This document shows, one piece after another, positions 9,326 to 17,897 of a stretch of 49,992 nt of DNA (positions within the stretch are counted from its first letter, which is position 1; every line of letters begins with the position of its first letter). The DNA lies in assembly GCA_017416185.1 (NCBI GenBank), contig JAFQDF010000037.1, positions 64,001-113,992 on the forward strand. Direction: 5' to 3'. A program made the translations under genes and the position numbers. The notes under the pieces were generated by a model. The model had not been told where the DNA came from. It searched no databases and saw only the letters and a program-made list of their open reading frames with translations. The stretch comes from Clostridia bacterium. GTDB lineage: Bacteria; Bacillota; Clostridia; Oscillospirales; CAG-272.

Positions 9326-10600
9326 TTATTTCTTCTTTCTTACAGTGACCGACCTTGCGTGAGCAGAAAGTCCTTCTCGCTCTGCAAAGTATTCTATATC
9401 CTCTGCGACCTTGTTAAGAGCCACGTCGGTATAATATGTATAGGAATATTTCTTTATAAAATCGTCAACCGACAGAGGACTTGAAAATCTTGCGGTTCCG
9501 CCTGTGGGCAGAGTGTGGTTAGTACCCGCAAAATAGTCACCCAATGCTTCGGGTGTGTTCTTGCCCAAGAACACCGAGCCTGCGTTTCTTATCTTATCAA
9601 GATAAGGCATCGGCTCGTCAACGCATATTTCAAGATGCTCGGGAGCTATGTCGTTGGCTATATCTATACATTCGTCAATGCTTTCGCAAATAATTATCTT
9701 ACCGTTATTGTCGATAGACGTTCTTGCTATCTCCACGCGGGGCAGAAGATCAAGCTGTCGCTCTAACTCTATACTTACCTTATCCGCAAGCTCACGGGAG
9801 TCGGTAACAAGCACCGCACTTGCCATACGGTCGTGCTCTGCTTGGCTTAACATATCTGCGGCAACCTTTACGGGATCGCAGGTAGAGTCAGAAACTATAA
9901 GAATTTCGCTTGGTCCTGCGATCATATCAATATTGACAACACCGAAGACCTGCTTCTTGGCTTCTGCTACGAAGGCATTACCCGGACCTACTATCTTATC
10001 CACCTTTGGAACAGACTCGGTACCGTAAGCAAGAGCAGCTATTGCCTGCGCTCCGCCCATCTTGAAGATGCGGTCAACGCCTGCTATCTTTGCTGCACAG
10101 AGGATGATGGGATTTACCTTACCCTCGGCATTGGGAGGGGTGGTCATAATTATCTCATCAACTCCCGCGATCTTTGCGGGAAGTGCGTTCATAAGAACAG
10201 AAGAAGGATAAGCCGCCGTACCGCCGGGAACGTATAGTCCCGCACGCTGTACGGGAATTATCTTCTGACCGAGGATAACTCCGTCCTCTTTCTCAAGTCT
10301 GAAGCCCTCTCGCTTCTGATGCTCGTGATAGAAAACGATATTTTTCTTTGCACGCTCCATTACCGCTATAAACTCGGAGTCAACAGAGTTCCAAGCCTCC
10401 TCGATCTCCTCGGGTGTTACCTCAAGGGAGTCAAGGTCGCATTTATCAAATTTTTTGGCGTATTCCTTGATAGCATTATCGCCGTTTTTTCTTACGTTAT
10501 ATATAATGTCTGCAACGATGTCACAGATGTCGGGGGAAGATGTGGAACGGATGAAAATATCTTCGTTTTTCATCGTTGCCTTTTCATATATCTTGATCAT
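9326..10600 (-). CDS. hisD: Histidinol dehydrogenase
   Basis: HisD (424 residues) is the zinc enzyme that oxidises histidinol to histidine using two NAD+. It has the family signature around GPGNAFVAEAKKQVFG and DMIAGPSEILIV, the zinc residues in SQAEHD, and the C-terminal GTNHTLPTGGTARF segment. Length is typical. The start overlaps the hisG stop by 4 bases. MKNEDIF at residue 10 is an alternative start, but the upstream ATG fits the coupled arrangement. Confidence 0.96.
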   Translation of the reverse strand: MIKIYEKATMKNEDIFIRSTSSPDICDIVADIIYNVRKNGDNAIKEYAKKFDKCDLDSLEVTPEEIEEAWNSVDSEFIAVMERAKKNIVFYHEHQKREGFRLEKEDGVILGQKIIPVQRAGLYVPGGTAAYPSSVLMNALPAKIAGVDEIIMTTPPNAEGKVNPIILCAAKIAGVDRIFKMGGAQAIAALAYGTESVPKVDKIVGPGNAFVAEAKKQVFGVVNIDMIAGPSEILIVSDSTCDPVKVAADMLSQAEHDRMASAVLVTDSRELADKVSIELERQLDLLPRVEIARTSIDNNGKIIICESIDECIDIANDIAPEHLEICVDEPMPYLDKIRNAGSVFLGKNTPEALGDYFAGTNHTLPTGGTARFSSPLSVDDFIKKYSYTYYTDVALNKVAEDIEYFAEREGLSAHARSVTVRKKK

Positions 10601-11226
10601 TTTTTACCTTCTACGTATGCTGCTATCTTGCCTGTCAAGGCGGTGATAGCATCGTATTTGAATTTATGACTTGCTTTATTTGCAATAAAGCGTGCGCTTA
10701 TATCTACTATATCCTCATAGGGGCAAAGATCGTTTTCAAGTAAAGTCTTGCCTGTCTCGACTATATCCACGATAACGTCGGACATACCGAGGATGGGAGC
10801 GATTTCAATAGAGCCATTGAGCTTGATTATATCGATATCTCTTCCCTGCTTCATATAGTAATCTCTTGCTATATTGGGGAACTTGGTGGCAACGATAAGA
10901 GGTCTGCTGGTATTGTCCTGAAAATCCTTCTTTGCGGCAACTGCCATACGGCACTTGCCCATACCCATATCGAGAAGCTCATAAACATCGGGAGAATATT
11001 CAAGCAGGATATCCTTACCGCAAACACCTACGTCGGCAGCACCTCTCTCCACATATATTGCAACATCGGAGGGCTTTACCCAGAAGTATCTTACTCCTGT
11101 TTCCTCGTTTTCAAATATGAGCTTACGGTTCTGCTCGTGGATAGAGGGACAGGTATAGCCCGCCTCCTCAAAAATTTTAAGAACCTTTTCGCCCAGTCGT
11201 CCCTTGGGAAGTGCTACATTTATCAT
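10597..11226 (-). CDS. hisG: ATP phosphoribosyltransferase, short-form catalytic subunit
   Basis: HisG (209 residues) starts the pathway by joining ATP and PRPP. It is the short form, without the C-terminal regulatory domain, and begins MINVALPKGRLGEKVLKIFEEAG. The PRPP-binding stretch VDIVETGKTLLENDL is intact. Short HisG is known to need HisZ, which is the gene just upstream with a one-base overlap. Feedback inhibition by histidine would act through that complex. Confidence 0.96.
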   Translation of the reverse strand: MINVALPKGRLGEKVLKIFEEAGYTCPSIHEQNRKLIFENEETGVRYFWVKPSDVAIYVERGAADVGVCGKDILLEYSPDVYELLDMGMGKCRMAVAAKKDFQDNTSRPLIVATKFPNIARDYYMKQGRDIDIIKLNGSIEIAPILGMSDVIVDIVETGKTLLENDLCPYEDIVDISARFIANKASHKFKYDAITALTGKIAAYVEGKK

Positions 11227-12296
11227 TATGCATTACCTCCCATTTCCACGATATTTTTGTATTTAAGTCCTCGGGGAAGCTCACGAACCGCCTTTACCTT
11301 TTCGCCTTTGGCGGTAAGCTCGTTCACCATAGCAGACATTGCAACGATATCCGTTGCATCATCATACAGAATAACAGTATCAACCTCGTTAAAGTCCTTA
11401 TCGCAGAGAAGCTGGTCAAGGGCATCCATATAGATAGCAAAGCCGATGGCACCGCAGTTCTTCTTAAAACGCTTCATAAGGTTATCATAACGTCCACCCG
11501 AAAGAACTCTTGTGGGAACACCGTGAACATAGCCTGCAAAGGTGATGCCGTTATAGTAGCTTTCGTCCGATACTACCGAGAAATCAAAGCGTATATGCTC
11601 CGCCACACCCGAGGGGGTAAGAGCGGCGATAAGAGTAGCAAGCTCTGCTACAGCTTCATCATTTATATTAAGCTCGGATAGCTTTTCCAAAGCTGCTTCG
11701 GGCTTATCGTATATAGAAACAAGGGCGATAAGCTTTTCGGTAATATCAGCGTCAATATCAAGGCTCTTTAAACCGTGGATATTCTTCTCTGCCATAAAGC
11801 TCATTATCTGGTTTTTCTGCTTACCCGGAATATCCGAGAGCAGAGTTGAAGCAAAGCTCATATGGGAAAGATCAAGAATATAGTCGGGATCAAGCATTTG
11901 AAGAGACTTTGCCGCCAAGGTGATGACCTCTGCAACAGCATAGTCATCAAGCTCGCCTATACACTCAAGACCTACCTGCATTATCTCCTTGTATTCATGG
12001 GTCTTGGCAGCCACACGGTAGACGTTTTCCGAATAATAGAGCTTCTGTAAGCCGTTCTTTTCGGGATCCGTATTCTTTACTATAGACAGAGTAACGTCAG
12101 GCTTGAGAGCCAAAAGCTTTCCGTTGGTATCGGTAAAGGTTATTACATTGTCGCTTACAAGAAAATTCTTGTTTGAAGCATAGAGGTCATACTCCTCAAA
12201 ACGGCTCATTCTGAACTTACTGTAGCCGTAAGAGCCGTAGAGCTTTTTAAAGGCGTAGACCGCTGCTTCGTCGTTTTTAAAGTTAATATCTATCAT
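11226..12296 (-). CDS. hisZ: ATP phosphoribosyltransferase regulatory subunit
   Basis: HisZ (356 residues) is a histidyl-tRNA-synthetase-like paralogue that forms the hetero-octamer with short HisG and senses histidine. Synthetase-core remnants are visible: FRMSRFEEYDLY, the motif-2-like LLALKPDVTLSIVK, and LSGGRYDNLMKRF near residue 265. No anticodon-binding domain is evident. It follows argF with a 4-base overlap, the exact point where the arginine and histidine gene sets join. Confidence 0.93.
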   Translation of the reverse strand: MIDINFKNDEAAVYAFKKLYGSYGYSKFRMSRFEEYDLYASNKNFLVSDNVITFTDTNGKLLALKPDVTLSIVKNTDPEKNGLQKLYYSENVYRVAAKTHEYKEIMQVGLECIGELDDYAVAEVITLAAKSLQMLDPDYILDLSHMSFASTLLSDIPGKQKNQIMSFMAEKNIHGLKSLDIDADITEKLIALVSIYDKPEAALEKLSELNINDEAVAELATLIAALTPSGVAEHIRFDFSVVSDESYYNGITFAGYVHGVPTRVLSGGRYDNLMKRFKKNCGAIGFAIYMDALDQLLCDKDFNEVDTVILYDDATDIVAMSAMVNELTAKGEKVKAVRELPRGLKYKNIVEMGGNA

Positions 12297-13201
12297 TTGT
12301 TACCCATCAGTTTAACAAGCACAGCTTTCTGTGCGTGGAGTCTGTTTTCCGCTTCGTCGAAAATTTCGTCTGCGTGTTCCTCAAATACCTTTGCGGTGAT
12401 CTCCTCCTCGCGGTGTGCGGGCAGACAGTGGAGAACCATTGCGTCGGGAGCAGCCACAGCCATTACAGCATCATTTATCTGATAGCCTGCAAATGCCTTT
12501 TCTCTTTCAGCCTTTTCGCCTTCCTGACCCATAGAAGCCCATACGTCGGTATAGAGAACTGTTGCACCCTCTGCCGCCTTAAGTACGTCAGAGGTACATT
12601 CAAACTCACCGTTCTCAGCAGCCCACTTCATAATTTCGGGGTCGGGACGGTAGTTATCGGGACAAGCGATAGAAACCTTCATACCCATCTTGATACCGCC
12701 GACGATAAGGGAGTTTGCCATATTGTTTCCGTCACCTACAAAGCAAAGCTTGTTACCTTCGATCACACCCTTATGCTCACGAATGGTGAGAAGGTCAGCA
12801 AGAACCTGACAGGGGTGAGCGTAGTCGGTAAGACCGTTAATTATCGGAATAGAACCGTATTCTGCAAGAGCCTCAACCTCCGCCTGCTCAAAAGTTCTGA
12901 TCATAATACCGTCAAGATATCTGGAAAGAACGCGTGCGGTATCCTCTACAGGCTCGCCGCGGCCGATCTGAAGATCGTTTGAGGAAAGAAAGAGTGCAGA
13001 ACCGCCGAGGTCGTACATACCGACCTCAAAGGAAACACGGGTACGGGTAGAGGACTTCTGGAATATCATACCGAGAGTCTTTCCCTCAAGTATATGATGC
13101 TCGATACCGTTATGCTTTTCGTATTTAAGCTGATCGGCAAGATTGAGTATATCTGTGATCTCCTCATTGGTAAGATCCATAAGTTTAAGTAAATGCTTCA
13201 T
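12293..13201 (-). CDS. argF: Ornithine carbamoyltransferase
   Basis: This 302-residue enzyme converts ornithine and carbamoyl phosphate to citrulline. It has the carbamoyl-phosphate loop STRTR (51-55), the HPCQVLADL motif, the ornithine-binding DVWASMGQE and the catalytic HCLPAHR. Length is typical of anabolic OTCases. It overlaps argD and hisZ by 4 bases each. ArgF is assigned rather than the catabolic ArcB because of the argCJBDF context. Confidence 0.95.
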   Translation of the reverse strand: MKHLLKLMDLTNEEITDILNLADQLKYEKHNGIEHHILEGKTLGMIFQKSSTRTRVSFEVGMYDLGGSALFLSSNDLQIGRGEPVEDTARVLSRYLDGIMIRTFEQAEVEALAEYGSIPIINGLTDYAHPCQVLADLLTIREHKGVIEGNKLCFVGDGNNMANSLIVGGIKMGMKVSIACPDNYRPDPEIMKWAAENGEFECTSDVLKAAEGATVLYTDVWASMGQEGEKAEREKAFAGYQINDAVMAVAAPDAMVLHCLPAHREEEITAKVFEEHADEIFDEAENRLHAQKAVLVKLMGNK

Positions 13202-14361
13202 CGGGAAATGACCTCCGTTAATATATTAAGTCCTTTATTTAATGTTTCAATATCAATATTGAGAGGGGGTAAGAGTCTGACCTTGTCCTTTGCGGTCAGC
13301 ACCAGAAGTCCTTTTTCGAGACAGCCGAGCATTATCTCCTTGGCTTCTTTTTTACACTTGATTCCAAGCATAAGTCCCATACCGCTTATCTCCTCAACGC
13401 CGTCAAGGTCTTTAAGTGCATTGACAATGATTTCATTTCTCTGCTTTACTCCTTCAAGAAGCTCGGGGGTAAGACGTGAGAATACGTTACAAGCGGCTGC
13501 GGCTGAAATGGGGTTGCCTCCAAAGGTTGAGCCGTGAGAGCCGGGGGTGTAGGTATCCTTGCACTTTTCACCGAACATTGTAGCTCCGATGGGAAGTCCG
13601 CCGCCAAGACCCTTGGCTGTGGAGATGATATCAGGCTGGACATTGTAATTCATATAACCGTAAAGCTCTCCTGTACGGCCGTTGCCTGTCTGAACCTCGT
13701 CGATCATAAGGAGGATGTCCTTATCATTACAGAGTGCGGCAACCTTCTCTACAAATTCCTTTGTAAGAACGTAAACACCGCCCTCGCCCTGAACGACCTC
13801 CATCATAATACCGCAGACATTATTTTCTTCGGTAAGCCTTACAACGTCATCAAAGTTGTTTGCCTCGGCATACACAAAGCCCTCGGTAAAGGGGTCAAAC
13901 TCGGTGTGAAAGCTGTCCTGTCCTGTGGCAGAAAGGGTGGTTATCGTTCTTCCGTGGAAGGAGTTTTTAAGGGTTATAATGGTATGTCTGCCCTTGCCGT
14001 ATTTTTGGAATGAATAACGTCGGGCAGCCTTTATCATACATTCGTTTGCCTCTCCGCCGGAGTTGGAGAAAAAGACTTTTTTCATTCCCGTAGCTTCGCA
14101 AAGCATCTGTGCAAGCTTGGCACAGGGGGAGGTGTAATAGTAGTTTGAGGTATGAGCATAAGCATCAAGCTGAGCCTTGACCGCTTCTACCCATTCGGCA
14201 TCAGAAAAGCCGAAGGTGTTTACCGCTATACCCGAACCTAAATCTATATATTCCTTGCCGTTCTCATCATAACAGAGACTTCCTTTGCCCGAAACGATCT
14301 CTAAAGGCAAACGTCCGTATGAGTGAGCGACGAATTCATTGTCTATTTGTTTTGTATTCAT
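13198..14361 (-). CDS. argD: Acetylornithine aminotransferase
   Basis: This 387-residue class III PLP aminotransferase converts N-acetylglutamate semialdehyde to N-acetylornithine. It shows the PLP-phosphate loop SGGEANE, the FHGRT motif, LLMIDEVQTGNGRTG, and the Schiff-base lysine in STAKGLGGGLPIGA. It is part of the arg gene run, but a 240-base gap with a repeat element separates it from argB. The start overlaps no gene, while its end overlaps argF by 4 bases. Confidence 0.95.
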   Translation of the reverse strand: MNTKQIDNEFVAHSYGRLPLEIVSGKGSLCYDENGKEYIDLGSGIAVNTFGFSDAEWVEAVKAQLDAYAHTSNYYYTSPCAKLAQMLCEATGMKKVFFSNSGGEANECMIKAARRYSFQKYGKGRHTIITLKNSFHGRTITTLSATGQDSFHTEFDPFTEGFVYAEANNFDDVVRLTEENNVCGIMMEVVQGEGGVYVLTKEFVEKVAALCNDKDILLMIDEVQTGNGRTGELYGYMNYNVQPDIISTAKGLGGGLPIGATMFGEKCKDTYTPGSHGSTFGGNPISAAAACNVFSRLTPELLEGVKQRNEIIVNALKDLDGVEEISGMGLMLGIKCKKEAKEIMLGCLEKGLLVLTAKDKVRLLPPLNIDIETLNKGLNILTEVISR

Positions 14362-14382
14362 GTTAACCTCTTAAAAGTGCAC

Positions 14383-14577
14383 AGTGCAAAATGCAAAGTG
14401 CAAAGTGCAGGAGATTTTTGTCGCCCCAAGGCTCCAAAAATACCATTAAATTATATATTTTGGTATGCAAAAGGCTTCAGCTAAGTGCAACAATTTATAT
14501 GGTTATCAGAATGAAGATTTTCGACCTTAAGAGAAAATCAACCATAACTTTGCACTTTGCACTTTGCATTTTGCACT
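14383..14577. repeat. MITE-like heptad element with 27-base inverted ends, between argB and argD
   Basis: Two perfect 27-base inverted arms (14383-14409 and 14551-14577) built from seven-base units of the type GTGCAAA flank about 140 bases. Each side also holds a small hairpin next to its arm: ATTTTTG/CAAAAAT on the left and GATTTTC/GAAAATC on the right. It has no credible gene. It is the only sizeable break in the arg-his array. Copies of the same design occur after other stop codons in the window. Confidence 0.8.
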
Positions 14578-14601
14578 ATGAAAAACACTTCGGTTCTTAA
14601 A

Positions 14602-15453
14602 TTAAACAATCATCGTACCGATACCCTCATTGGTAAGCATCTCGACGATGATGGAATGAGGGATTCGTCCGTCTATTATAAATACTCGCTTGACACCGCG
14701 GCGGATAGCCTCTACACAGCAGTCGATCTTGGGGATCATACCACCTGAAATTATGCCCTTCTTTATAAGCTGGGGTGCCTCGCTTACGTTGATTATCTTG
14801 ATAAGGGTGTCGGGGTCCTTTGGATCCTCGCAGATGCCTGCGATATCTGTCATAGAGATAAGACACTCTGCTCCAAGCATACCTGCAATTCCTGCCGCCG
14901 CTGTATCTGCGTTGATGTTGTACACGTTGTTCTCACCGTCACAGCCTACGGTGGAAATAACGGGGATATAACCCTTTTCCAGCACGTCAAGGATAGGCTC
15001 GGGATTGATGTTGGTTATCTCACCGACGTAACCCCACTTTTCGTCCATTTGCTTTGCCTCAATCATATGACCGTCGATACCGCAGAGACCGATTGCCTTA
15101 CCGCCGTTGTTCTGCATAATGTTTACAAGACTCTTGTTTATCTTACCTGCAAGCACCATCTGTACGACGTCTGCGGTCTCCTTGTCTGTTACACGAAGTC
15201 CGTCAACAAATTTGGATTCCTTGCCGATCTTGTTAAGCTCCTCGGTAATCTCGGGACCTCCGCCGTGTACAAGCACCACTTTGACACCGATAAGCTGGAG
15301 AAGAACGATGTCTCGCATAACCTTGTTCTTGAGATCCTCGTTTACCATTGCGTTGCCGCCGTACTTTACAACGACGACCTTGTTATAATATTTCTGTATA
15401 TAGGGCAGTGCGTGGATAAGCACTGACGCTCTCTGTGCATTTGTAAGTTCCAT
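14602..15453 (-). CDS. argB: Acetylglutamate kinase
   Basis: ArgB (283 residues) phosphorylates N-acetylglutamate, the second arginine step and usually the arginine-inhibited one. It has the amino-acid-kinase signatures VVVKYGGNAM, VHGGGPEI, and VYNINADTAAAGIAGML for nucleotide and substrate binding. The start overlaps the argJ stop by 1 base. It ends 24 bases before the repeat element that separates it from argD. Confidence 0.96.
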   Translation of the reverse strand: MELTNAQRASVLIHALPYIQKYYNKVVVVKYGGNAMVNEDLKNKVMRDIVLLQLIGVKVVLVHGGGPEITEELNKIGKESKFVDGLRVTDKETADVVQMVLAGKINKSLVNIMQNNGGKAIGLCGIDGHMIEAKQMDEKWGYVGEITNINPEPILDVLEKGYIPVISTVGCDGENNVYNINADTAAAGIAGMLGAECLISMTDIAGICEDPKDPDTLIKIINVSEAPQLIKKGIISGGMIPKIDCCVEAIRRGVKRVFIIDGRIPHSIIVEMLTNEGIGTMIV

Positions 15454-16664
15454 TAGGTTCTGTAATCTCCGTTAATCTTTACGTAATCATAAGTCAGGTC
15501 ACAGCCCCAGGCTGTAGCATCATATTCACCCGACTTCAAGGATATGAGGATCTCTATCTCGTCCTCTAAAAGAATCTGCTTTGCTATCTCCTCGGAAAAC
15601 TCTATTCCGTAGCCGTCCTTGCATACATCAATTTTTCCTGCCTTTGAAGCAAAGGAAAGATCAATCTTTTCAACGTCAAGGTCTGCTCCGCTGTAACCGA
15701 TGGCACAAAGCACACGACCCCAGTTGGCATCCGAGCCGAACATAGCAGACTTAAAGAGCGAAGAACAAACAACACTCTTTGCAACTGTTCTTGCATCCTT
15801 CTCGGTCTTGGCGCCTGTAACCTTGCACTCAAGCATCTTGGTGGCACCCTCACCGTCCTTGGCTATCATACGGCAGAGGTAACGGGTAACAGAGGCAAGA
15901 GCCTCGCAGAATGCATCAAAACCTGCACCCTCGGCACTTATCTCCTTGTTGCCTGCCATACCGTTGGCAAGCACAGACACCATATCGTTGGTGGAGGTAT
16001 CTCCGTCAACGCTGACCATATTGAAGCTGGTCTTGATATCCTCGCTGAGAGCTTTCTGAAGCATCTCGCTTGATATAGCACAGTCGGTGGTAACAAAAAC
16101 AAGCATTGTCGCCATATTGGGATGGATCATACCGCTTCCCTTGGCGATACCGCCGATATGACATTCCACACCGTCAACCTCAAAGGAAAAAGCAATTTCT
16201 TTGAGAACTGTATCGGTTGTCATAATAGCCTCGGCTGCGGCAACGCTGTTGTCATCTAAGCCCTTGGCAAGCTCGTCCATACCCTCTGCAATAGGTGTTA
16301 CATCAAGCTCCTGACCGATAACACCGGTGGAGGCAACCACGATATCCTCGGGCTTTGCTCCTATGGCTTCGGCAGTTATCTCGCACATTTTCTTTGCCAC
16401 CTCAACACCGTTTTTATTACAGGTGTTGGCGTTACCGCTGTTGCAGACAACGGCTATCGCCTTGCCGTCTGCGATATTTTCTTTAGTTACGTAGATAGGT
16501 GCGCCCTTGACAAGGTTGGTAGTATATACCGATGCGGCATTCGCCATAACCTCGCTCTTTATGAGTGCTAAATCTCTTTTTGTCTTGTTCTTACGTATAC
16601 CGCAATGTATACCGTTTGCCGAAAATCCCTTTGCGGCACATACGCCGCCGTTAATCTGTATCAT
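15453..16664 (-). CDS. argJ: Glutamate N-acetyltransferase / amino-acid acetyltransferase
   Basis: ArgJ (403 residues) recycles the acetyl group from N-acetylornithine to glutamate. It is made as a precursor that cuts itself before the nucleophile threonine; the site is visible in MIHPNMATMLVF, between Ala and Thr. No argA is seen in the window, so this may also supply N-acetylglutamate de novo, as bifunctional ArgJ enzymes do; which form it is cannot be settled from sequence alone. It lies 2 bases after argC. Confidence 0.95.
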   Translation of the reverse strand: MIQINGGVCAAKGFSANGIHCGIRKNKTKRDLALIKSEVMANAASVYTTNLVKGAPIYVTKENIADGKAIAVVCNSGNANTCNKNGVEVAKKMCEITAEAIGAKPEDIVVASTGVIGQELDVTPIAEGMDELAKGLDDNSVAAAEAIMTTDTVLKEIAFSFEVDGVECHIGGIAKGSGMIHPNMATMLVFVTTDCAISSEMLQKALSEDIKTSFNMVSVDGDTSTNDMVSVLANGMAGNKEISAEGAGFDAFCEALASVTRYLCRMIAKDGEGATKMLECKVTGAKTEKDARTVAKSVVCSSLFKSAMFGSDANWGRVLCAIGYSGADLDVEKIDLSFASKAGKIDVCKDGYGIEFSEEIAKQILLEDEIEILISLKSGEYDATAWGCDLTYDYVKINGDYRT

Positions 16665-16666
16665 CT

Positions 16667-17593
16667 TTATATCTCCAGTTTATATGACCATTCGTTATTT
16701 AACTTGATATTGAGGCATTCAACTGCCGCGCCCGAAGCGCCCTTACCCAGATTGTCGTATCTGGCAGTGAGAAGTATTCTTTCTTCGTTTCCGCAGACCG
16801 ACACCTCCATAGTATCCTTGAAGCTGAGGTTGTTTGAACCGATAAATCCGTCCTCGCTCATATCCTCTACATAGCTTACAAGTCCTCGGGTGTATGTATT
16901 TTTATATATCGACTTAAGCTCATCTATACCGCATTTGAGCTGACTTGCGAAAACAGGCACCGTCACCATCATACCGCTATAAAAGTCGGAAACTATGGGA
17001 CAGAAGATGGGGCTTATATTTATACCGCTTATCTTCACCATTTCGGGAAGGTGCTTATGACTCTGGGTAAGTCCGTACTGACGGGGACTGCCAAGCTCGG
17101 GGTTTCTGCCCTCGTCCTCATAGTCGGCTATCATCTTTTTGCCTCCGCCGGAGTAGCCCGTGATCGAATGACAGGTAAGAGGTGTGTCTGCTGATAACAC
17201 GCCGCTTGCCACAAGGGGCTGTACCAGAGCGATAAAACCGCTGGCGTGACATCCGGGAACTGCTATTCTGTTTGAATTCTGCAATTTTGTAAGATGAGCC
17301 TCACTCAGCTCGGGAAATCCGTAAGCAAAGCTATCGTCACAACGGTGAGCCGTTGACGTATCTATTATCACCGTGTCGGGGTTGTCGCAGAGAGAAACAG
17401 ACTCTCTTGCCGCCGCATCCGGCAGACATAAAAATGCAATGTCGCAGGAGTTCAGCATTTCCCTTTTTGCCGCGGGATCCTTACGCTTTTCGTCAGGCAG
17501 GGTCACCACCTGTATATCCTTATAACCCTGTAGTCTTTCGTGGATACGAAGGCCCGTCGTTCCTTGATTTCCGTCGATAAATACGGTTTTCAT
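16667..17593 (-). CDS. argC: N-acetyl-gamma-glutamyl-phosphate reductase, short (type 2) form
   Basis: ArgC (308 residues) reduces N-acetylglutamyl phosphate to the semialdehyde using NADPH. The short length and the start MKTVFIDGNQGTTGLRI match the type-2 family. The catalytic cysteine is in VPGCHASGF, near residue 115. It is the first gene of the arg-his array. Its ribosome site AAAGGAG (17627-17633) lies 33 bases upstream of the ATG, with an 8-base hairpin between them. Confidence 0.94.
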   Translation of the reverse strand: MKTVFIDGNQGTTGLRIHERLQGYKDIQVVTLPDEKRKDPAAKREMLNSCDIAFLCLPDAAARESVSLCDNPDTVIIDTSTAHRCDDSFAYGFPELSEAHLTKLQNSNRIAVPGCHASGFIALVQPLVASGVLSADTPLTCHSITGYSGGGKKMIADYEDEGRNPELGSPRQYGLTQSHKHLPEMVKISGINISPIFCPIVSDFYSGMMVTVPVFASQLKCGIDELKSIYKNTYTRGLVSYVEDMSEDGFIGSNNLSFKDTMEVSVCGNEERILLTARYDNLGKGASGAAVECLNIKLNNEWSYKLEI

Positions 17594-17602
17594 TTCTTGT
17601 AC

Positions 17603-17624
17603 ATCCTGTAGCTGTATACAGGAT
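17603..17624 (-). promoter_or_regulatory. argC leader hairpin between Shine-Dalgarno and start codon
   Basis: A perfect 8-base stem (ATCCTGTA / TACAGGAT) with a 6-base loop separates AAAGGAG from the argC ATG. Folding it would bring the ribosome site to a workable distance. A four-codon ORF (ATG TAC AAG AAA TGA) starts inside the 3' arm and overlaps the argC ATG, so translation could instead be coupled. Both readings are inference. Confidence 0.5.
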
Positions 17625-17670
17625 ATCTCCTTTCGAGGAAAAATTCTAAGCCATTATAATATGTTGTATA

Positions 17671-17699
17671 ATTATACGATATTCATTAATTTTTGTCAA
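17671..17699 (-). promoter_or_regulatory. Promoter of the arg-his array
   Basis: TTGACA (17699-17694), a 17-base spacer and TATAAT (17676-17671) form a perfect sigma-A promoter about 70 bases before argC. TGAAT in the spacer and the palindrome GTATAATTATAC over the -10 resemble a partial ARG box. ArgR control is therefore possible but not proven. The rest of 17700-17850 is AT-rich with no gene seen. Confidence 0.8.
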
Positions 17700-17854
17700 G
17701 GGGTTGGACGGTATTTTGTAAATTTATTTATTTTATATATATAACACTTTATTTTTCACACTTTTTTGCTCAATCCTACAATACCCTCAAAATCTCTGAT
17801 GAAAGATAATTTATGCAATATTTTTTGCAACTTTATGCAATTGAAGACATAAAA

Positions 17855-17878
17855 CAACACCCTCTTGCGAGGGTGTTG
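17855..17878 (-). terminator. Terminator after the leucine-rich surface gene
   Basis: A perfect 10-base stem (CAACACCCTC / GAGGGTGTTG) with loop TTGC lies 20 bases past the stop on the minus strand. It is followed by a short T-rich run. Confidence 0.8.
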
Positions 17879-17897
17879 AATTAATATTGATTTTTAC

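Noticed and set aside
14383..14577. CRISPR-like array or insertion sequence, because of the tandem short units
   Set aside because: Units are seven bases without spacers, and no transposase or cas gene is near.
14391..14600. A 69-codon frame inside the heptad element
   Set aside because: Its content is the repeat itself; no ribosome site or conserved features.
17603..17720. T-box or amino-acid riboswitch before argC
   Set aside because: The leader from the mapped-looking promoter is only about 70 bases, with no T-box sequence and no terminator/antiterminator pair.
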